Source: Streptomyces sp. SLBN-31
GTDB taxonomy: Bacteria; Actinomycetota; Actinomycetes; Streptomycetales; Streptomycetaceae
Direction of reading: 5' to 3'
DNA length: 64,000 bases
Assembly (NCBI RefSeq): GCF_006715395.1
Contig: NZ_VFNC01000002.1
Coordinates: forward strand, 1,364,001-1,428,000
Part shown: positions 60,059 through 64,000 of the stretch, piece by piece
Layout of the letters: each line of letters begins with the position of its first letter
Numbering within the stretch: the first letter of the stretch is position 1
Made by a program: the position numbers and the translations under genes
The notes under the pieces: generated by a model
Databases searched by the model: none
Told to the model about the DNA's origin: nothing
The model's input: the letters and a program-made list of their open reading frames with translations, nothing else

Positions 60059-62626
60059 GTGCTGAAGGCGACGCTCCGGAGCTTCCTCGCCCACAAGGGC
60101 CGGCTGCTGCTGTCGGCCCTCGCGATCCTCCTGTCCGTGGCGTTCGTCGCGGGCAGCCTGATCTTCTCCGACACGGTCACCCGCACCTTCGACCGTCTCT
60201 TCGCCCACACCTCCGCCGACGTCACCGTCCAGCCCAAGAAGGACCTGAAGTCGTCGGTGCCCACCGGCGAGACCCGAACCGTGCCCGCCGCGCTCGCGAA
60301 ACGGCTGGCGACGGTCCAGGGCGTGAAGTCCGCGCACGCCGACGTCGGCGTCGAGAACATCACCATCGTCGACCGGAGCAACAAATCGGTGGGGCCGACC
60401 AGCGGCGCCCCCACCGTCGCCACGGACTGGTACCTCACCTCCCGCAGCCCCGTGAAGCTGACCTCCGGCCACGCCCCGCACGGCCCCGGCGAGGCCCTGC
60501 TGGACGCGGACACCGCCGACAAGAAGCACGTGCGCATCGGCGACACGCTCACGGTGATGGCCCAGCCCGGCACATTCCGGATCCGGGTCACCGGCATCGC
60601 CACCTTCACCACCACCAACCCCGGTGCCGCCCTGGTCTACCTGGACCCCGACATCGCCGCCGTCAAACTGCTCGGCTCGGCGGAGCGGGCGACGAGCATC
60701 TCCGTGGACGCGGCGAAGGGCGTCAGCGACGCGCAGCTCAAGTCCCGCGTCCTCGCCGTGACCGGCACGGGCGCCTACGACGTGAAGACGGCCGACGAGC
60801 AGGCCAAGTCATCGGCCGACCAGCTCGGCAGCTTCCTCGACGTCATCAAGTACGTGATGCTCGGCTTCGCGGGGATCGCGGTGCTCGTCGGGATCTTCCT
60901 GATCGTCAACACCTTCTCGATGCTGATCGCCCAGCGCACCCGCGAACTGGGCCTGCTGCGGGCACTCGGCGCCGACCGGCGGCAGGTGCGGCGCTCGGTG
61001 CTCACCGAGGCGGTCCTGCTCGGCCTGGTCGGTTCCACGCTCGGCCTCGCGGCCGGCATCGGACTGGCCGCCGGACTGACCAAGCTCATGGGCGCGTTCG
61101 GGATGAACCTCAAGGCCACCGAGATGGTGGTGGGCTGGGGCACACCCGTGGCGGCCTACGTCGTGGGCGTCGGCGTCACCTTCGTGGCCGCCTACCTGCC
61201 GGCCCGGCGGGCGGCGGGCGTCTCCCCGATGGCCGCGCTCGCGGACGCCGAGAGCGCCGGGATCGGTCGTCCGCTGCGGACCCGGGCGATCGTCGGCTCG
61301 GTCGTCGGAGCGCTCGGCGCGGCCGCCCTGGCGGGCTGCGCCGCCTCCTCGAAGACGGCGTCGGCGGCCTCCCTGCTGGGGCTCGGGGTGGTCCTGACGC
61401 TGATCGCGACGGTGGTCGCGGGTCCGCTGCTGGTGCGGCCGGTGATCCGGGTACTCGGCGGCGCCTTCCCTGCACTGTTCGGCTCGGTCGGCCGCATGAG
61501 CCAGCGCAACGCCCTGCGCAACCCCCGCCGTACCGGCGCCACCGCGGCCGCTCTCATGGTCGGCCTGGCCCTGGTGGGCGGGATGTCGGTGGCGAGCGCC
61601 TCGATGTCCAAGTCCTTCGACCGGCAGATCGACAAGACGCTGGGTGCCGACTTCATGGTGCAGAACAGCAATTTCATGCCGTTCTCCCAAGAGGTCACCG
61701 ACAGGGTACGGGCCACGGACGGCGTCGGTCTCGTCGTGCGGGAGCGGTTCACGGGGATCGCGGTACGGCTGCCCGACGGCAAGCGCGTCGAGACCACGGC
61801 GGCCGGTTTCGACCCGCGGCTCGACGACGTCGCCCATATCGCCTACGCGCAGGGCGACTCGGCGGCCGCGCTGGCGGACGGCAACATCGCCATGGACCGC
61901 AAGTACGCCGAGGACCATCACGTACGGCTGGGCAGCGTGCTCCCCGCGGAGTTCCCCGGCGGACACACCGCACAGGTGAAGGTGGCGGCCCTCACCGACC
62001 AGGAGGGCTCCAGCGGCTTCGGCAGCGAGGGCGGGCTGTTCTTCGGCATCGCCACGGTGGAGAAGTACGTGCCGGACGGCCAGGACACGGTCCTGTTCGT
62101 CAACCGGGCCGCCGGCACCGGCGCAGACCAGCTGCGCAAGGACCTGGAGACGACCCTCAAGTCGTACCCGCAGGTCCAGGTCCGCGACCAGGCGGACTAC
62201 AAGAAGCTCATCCACGACCAGATCGCCGTGCTGCTCTACCTCGTCTACGCCCTCCTCGGCCTCGCGATCGTCATCGCGGTGCTCGGCGTGGTCAACACCC
62301 TCGCCCTGTCGGTCGTCGAGCGCACCCGCGAGATCGGCCTGCTGCGGGCGATCGGGCTCGCGCGGCGGCAATTGCGCCGGATGATCCGGCTGGAGTCCGT
62401 GGTGATCGCGGTCTTCGGCGCGGTCCTGGGACTGGCGCTCGGCCTGGTGTGGGGCGTGTGCACCCAGCAGGTGCTGGCGCTGCAGGGCATGAAGGCACTG
62501 GCCGTCCCGTGGGGCACGATCGTCGCGGTGGTGATCGGCTCGGCGGTGGTCGGCATCGTGGCGGCCCTGCTGCCCGCGCTGCGCGCGTCCCGGATGAACG
62601 TGCTGGCGGCGATCGCGCACGAGTGA
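60059..62626 (+). CDS. ABC transporter permease, FtsX/MacB type
   Basis: The 855-residue permease (GTG start) has an N-terminal helix LLLSALAILLSVAFVAGSLI and a large outer domain, then FtsX block 1 (IKYVMLGFAGIAVLVGIFLI, RELGLLRALGADRRQVRRSV). A second outer domain is followed by the C-terminal FtsX block (YALLGLAIVIAVLGVVNTLA, REIGLLRAIGLARRQLRRMI). The outer domains probably bind a peptide or lipid for export or mechanotransmission. It lies 4 bp after its ATPase. Confidence 0.93.
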   Translation: MLKATLRSFLAHKGRLLLSALAILLSVAFVAGSLIFSDTVTRTFDRLFAHTSADVTVQPKKDLKSSVPTGETRTVPAALAKRLATVQGVKSAHADVGVENITIVDRSNKSVGPTSGAPTVATDWYLTSRSPVKLTSGHAPHGPGEALLDADTADKKHVRIGDTLTVMAQPGTFRIRVTGIATFTTTNPGAALVYLDPDIAAVKLLGSAERATSISVDAAKGVSDAQLKSRVLAVTGTGAYDVKTADEQAKSSADQLGSFLDVIKYVMLGFAGIAVLVGIFLIVNTFSMLIAQRTRELGLLRALGADRRQVRRSVLTEAVLLGLVGSTLGLAAGIGLAAGLTKLMGAFGMNLKATEMVVGWGTPVAAYVVGVGVTFVAAYLPARRAAGVSPMAALADAESAGIGRPLRTRAIVGSVVGALGAAALAGCAASSKTASAASLLGLGVVLTLIATVVAGPLLVRPVIRVLGGAFPALFGSVGRMSQRNALRNPRRTGATAAALMVGLALVGGMSVASASMSKSFDRQIDKTLGADFMVQNSNFMPFSQEVTDRVRATDGVGLVVRERFTGIAVRLPDGKRVETTAAGFDPRLDDVAHIAYAQGDSAAALADGNIAMDRKYAEDHHVRLGSVLPAEFPGGHTAQVKVAALTDQEGSSGFGSEGGLFFGIATVEKYVPDGQDTVLFVNRAAGTGADQLRKDLETTLKSYPQVQVRDQADYKKLIHDQIAVLLYLVYALLGLAIVIAVLGVVNTLALSVVERTREIGLLRAIGLARRQLRRMIRLESVVIAVFGAVLGLALGLVWGVCTQQVLALQGMKALAVPWGTIVAVVIGSAVVGIVAALLPALRASRMNVLAAIAHE

Positions 62627-62720
62627 CGGGCCACGGCCGCGATCCGGGGCGCCCGCCCCCGCGACCGTCCGGATGCTGGAATTCCGGGTCGGCCGCGGCC
62701 GTGGCTGGTGGGATCGGTCC

Positions 62721-63146
62721 ATGACCGAACTGCGGACACGACCCGCCACCCCCGCCGACCTCGACACGGTCCTGGCCTTCTGGAAGACGGCCGCCGAGGG
62801 TACGAGCATCAGCGACGACCGCGCGGGCGTGGAACGGCTGGTCGAGCGGGACCCCGAGGCGCTGATCCTGGCCGAGCGGGACGGCGAGCTCGTCGGCACG
62901 GTGATCGCCGGCTTCGACGGCTGGCGCTGCCATCTCTACCGGCTCGCCGTGCACCCCGAGCGGCGCCGTCAGGGGATCGGCTCCGCCCTGCTGACCGCGG
63001 CCGAGGAGCGGTTCGTACGACTGGGCGGGCGGCGCGGGGACGCGATGGTTCTGGTGCGCAACGAGACCGCGCAGCACGCGTGGCGGGCGGCCGGATACGC
63101 GCCCGAGGAGCACTGGCGGCGCTGGGTGAAGCCGTTCACCGACTGA
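62721..63146 (+). CDS. GNAT-family N-acetyltransferase
   Basis: The 141 residues have the acetyl-CoA motif LYRLAVHPERRRQGIGSALL and NETAQHAWRAAGYAPEEHW near the end. It acetylates an amino group of an unknown substrate. ATG 62721 is preferred to an upstream ATG at 62673 that lacks conservation. GGTGGGA is upstream. Confidence 0.88.
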   Translation: MTELRTRPATPADLDTVLAFWKTAAEGTSISDDRAGVERLVERDPEALILAERDGELVGTVIAGFDGWRCHLYRLAVHPERRRQGIGSALLTAAEERFVRLGGRRGDAMVLVRNETAQHAWRAAGYAPEEHWRRWVKPFTD

Positions 63147-63246
63147 CCCCGGCCCACTGCTTTGCCCATCCTTTACCATTGGGGGAACATTCGGCCCTCC
63201 CTTTGAGGACCACCCGTCCCTCCATGAAAGGTGTGAGCGTCCGTCC

Positions 63247-63336
63247 ATGGGCGAGCCCCCCGGTAGCACGCGCGGTACCCGACATCGCGCGGTCCTCCCC
63301 GCCCTGTCCGACGATGGGACGGAGGTGACCCGATGA
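63247..63336 (+). other. candidate 29-codon leader frame overlapping the CNNM start
   Basis: An ATG at 63247 opens 29 codons (MGEPPGSTRGTRHRAVLPAL...) whose TGA overlaps the next gene's ATG (ATGA). The ribosome binding site is weak, so it may be chance. If translated, it would couple to the CNNM gene. The rest of the 63147-63332 spacer holds no other signal. Confidence 0.2.
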
Positions 63337-64000
63337 CCGAAGCGCTCCTCCTGCTGGTGGCGATCCTGCTCTCGCTCGCCTGTGGCGCCTTCGTCGCGGC
63401 CGAGTTCTCGCTGACGACCGTCGATCGGGGCGAGTTGGAGCGGGCCGTGGAGCGCGGCGAGCGGGGCGCGGCGGGCGCCCTGAAGGCCGTACGCAACCTG
63501 ACGTTCCAGCTCTCCGGCGCCCAGCTCGGCATCACCGTCACCAACCTGGTCGTCGGCATGCTCGCCGAACCGTCGATCGCGAAGCTGATCGCGGGCCCGC
63601 TGCAGGCGCTCGGCCTGTCCCGGTCCACCGCGAGCTCCCTCGCGCTGGTGCTCGGTACGGCGCTGTCGACCGTGTTCCTGATGGTGGTCGGCGAGCTGGT
63701 GCCGAAGAACTGGGCGATCTCCTCGCCGCTGGCCCTGGCCAGGCGGGTGGGCAACCCGCAGCGCTGGTTCAGCGCGGCCTTCCGGCCCTTCATCACCCAC
63801 CTCAACAACACCGCGAACCGCGCGGTGCGCCGGCTCGGCCTGGAGCCCGCCGAGGAACTCGCCTCGGCCCGCAGCCCCAAGGAGCTGGCGGCGCTGGCCC
63901 GGCACTCCGCCAGGGAGGGCGCGCTGGAGGCGGACACCGCCGAGCTGTTCGTACGGACCCTGAACCTCGCCGACCTGACCGCGGAGAACGTGATGACCCC
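63333..64000 (+). CDS. CNNM/hemolysin-family membrane protein, 5' part
   Basis: The first 222 residues of a CNNM (DUF21) protein are visible. Membrane segments are LLLLVAILLSLACGAFVAAE and TVFLMVVGELVPKNWAISS, with LTFQLSGAQLGITVTNLVVG between. This matches the CorB/CorC-type Mg/Co efflux or hemolysin-like family, and the CBS domains should follow beyond the window edge. GGAGG, 7 bp upstream, supports the ATG at 63333. Confidence 0.9.
   Translation, partial: MTEALLLLVAILLSLACGAFVAAEFSLTTVDRGELERAVERGERGAAGALKAVRNLTFQLSGAQLGITVTNLVVGMLAEPSIAKLIAGPLQALGLSRSTASSLALVLGTALSTVFLMVVGELVPKNWAISSPLALARRVGNPQRWFSAAFRPFITHLNNTANRAVRRLGLEPAEELASARSPKELAALARHSAREGALEADTAELFVRTLNLADLTAENVMT

Noticed and set aside
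63147..63332. Possible Mg riboswitch before the CNNM gene
   Set aside because: I could not find the conserved M-box (ykoK) strings or a convincing stem set.

Overview
The window is chromosomal DNA from a Streptomyces (or very close relative). The evidence is very high G+C with strong third-position GC bias and long antisense shadow frames. Typical families are also present: STAS/ANTAR and SpoIIE-type regulators, an HATPase / DUF5753 / DUF397 trio, MurT/GatD, a tripeptidyl aminopeptidase (tap), and a c-di-AMP (ydaO-type) leader in front of an NlpC/P60 gene. From memory, the order DNA ligase - Nudix - SSADH ... pfkA ... rocD ... tap - urease ... bioF/bioBAD resembles the S. coelicolor SCO12xx region; I could not check this. 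I see no rRNA, tRNA, insertion sequence, prophage or CRISPR array, and no secondary-metabolite cluster. The window looks like core/near-core genome with small regulatory and toxin-antitoxin insertions.

Layout. 1-2.4 kb: a translationally coupled minus-strand operon of a zinc-independent MDR oxidoreductase and two acyl-CoA dehydrogenases, the last cut by the window edge. 2.5-5.4 kb: STAS-ANTAR protein, winged-helix protein, and an XRE-cupin regulator divergent from a thioredoxin-reductase-like flavoprotein. 5.5-10 kb: ATP-dependent DNA ligase, Nudix hydrolase, succinate-semialdehyde dehydrogenase, a small conserved protein and a TenA-like protein. 10-15.5 kb: a MacB/FtsX-type ABC exporter divergent from a NarL-type two-component system. 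15.6-18.3 kb: TetR-controlled acyl-CoA dehydrogenase and a peptide deformylase. 18.4-23.4 kb: MurT-GatD (lipid II amidation), PfkA, an inositol-monophosphatase-like protein and a CtaG-like membrane protein. 23.5-26.9 kb: lipoprotein with DUF6777-like and PASTA domains, a membrane Ser/Thr kinase and a 57-residue membrane protein.

26.9-31 kb: a minus-strand operon of LytTR response regulator, DUF485 protein, sodium:solute symporter and LytS-type histidine kinase, with the last three reading frames coupled. 31-33.7 kb: Lrp/AsnC regulator, a guanidino-group-modifying enzyme and ornithine aminotransferase (arginine/ornithine catabolism). 33.8-41 kb: two SpoIIE-type phosphatases, a methyltransferase, a phospholipid acyltransferase and secreted Tap. 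41.1-45.6 kb: complete urease operon ureABCFGD. 45.8-48.1 kb: orphan Phd-like antitoxin, a ClpP paralogue whose catalytic His is Arg, and a riboswitch-controlled cell-wall hydrolase. 48.2-50 kb: HATPase/XRE/DUF397 trio. 50-54.5 kb: biotin genes bioF and bioBAD. 54.5-64 kb: large LuxR regulator, secreted lipase, methyltransferase, Fic-like toxin with ribbon-helix-helix antitoxin, second ABC exporter, GNAT acetyltransferase and the start of a CNNM/hemolysin membrane protein.

The most interesting signals are: (1) an arginine-dihydrolase-like enzyme coupled to rocD behind paired 15-bp repeats; (2) a ClpP with a His-to-Arg change in the triad; (3) a PASTA domain carried by a lipoprotein next to a PASTA-less kinase; (4) the TA module with a degenerate Fic motif and a CTAG-type operator; (5) Cys/His repeats on the BioB tail.
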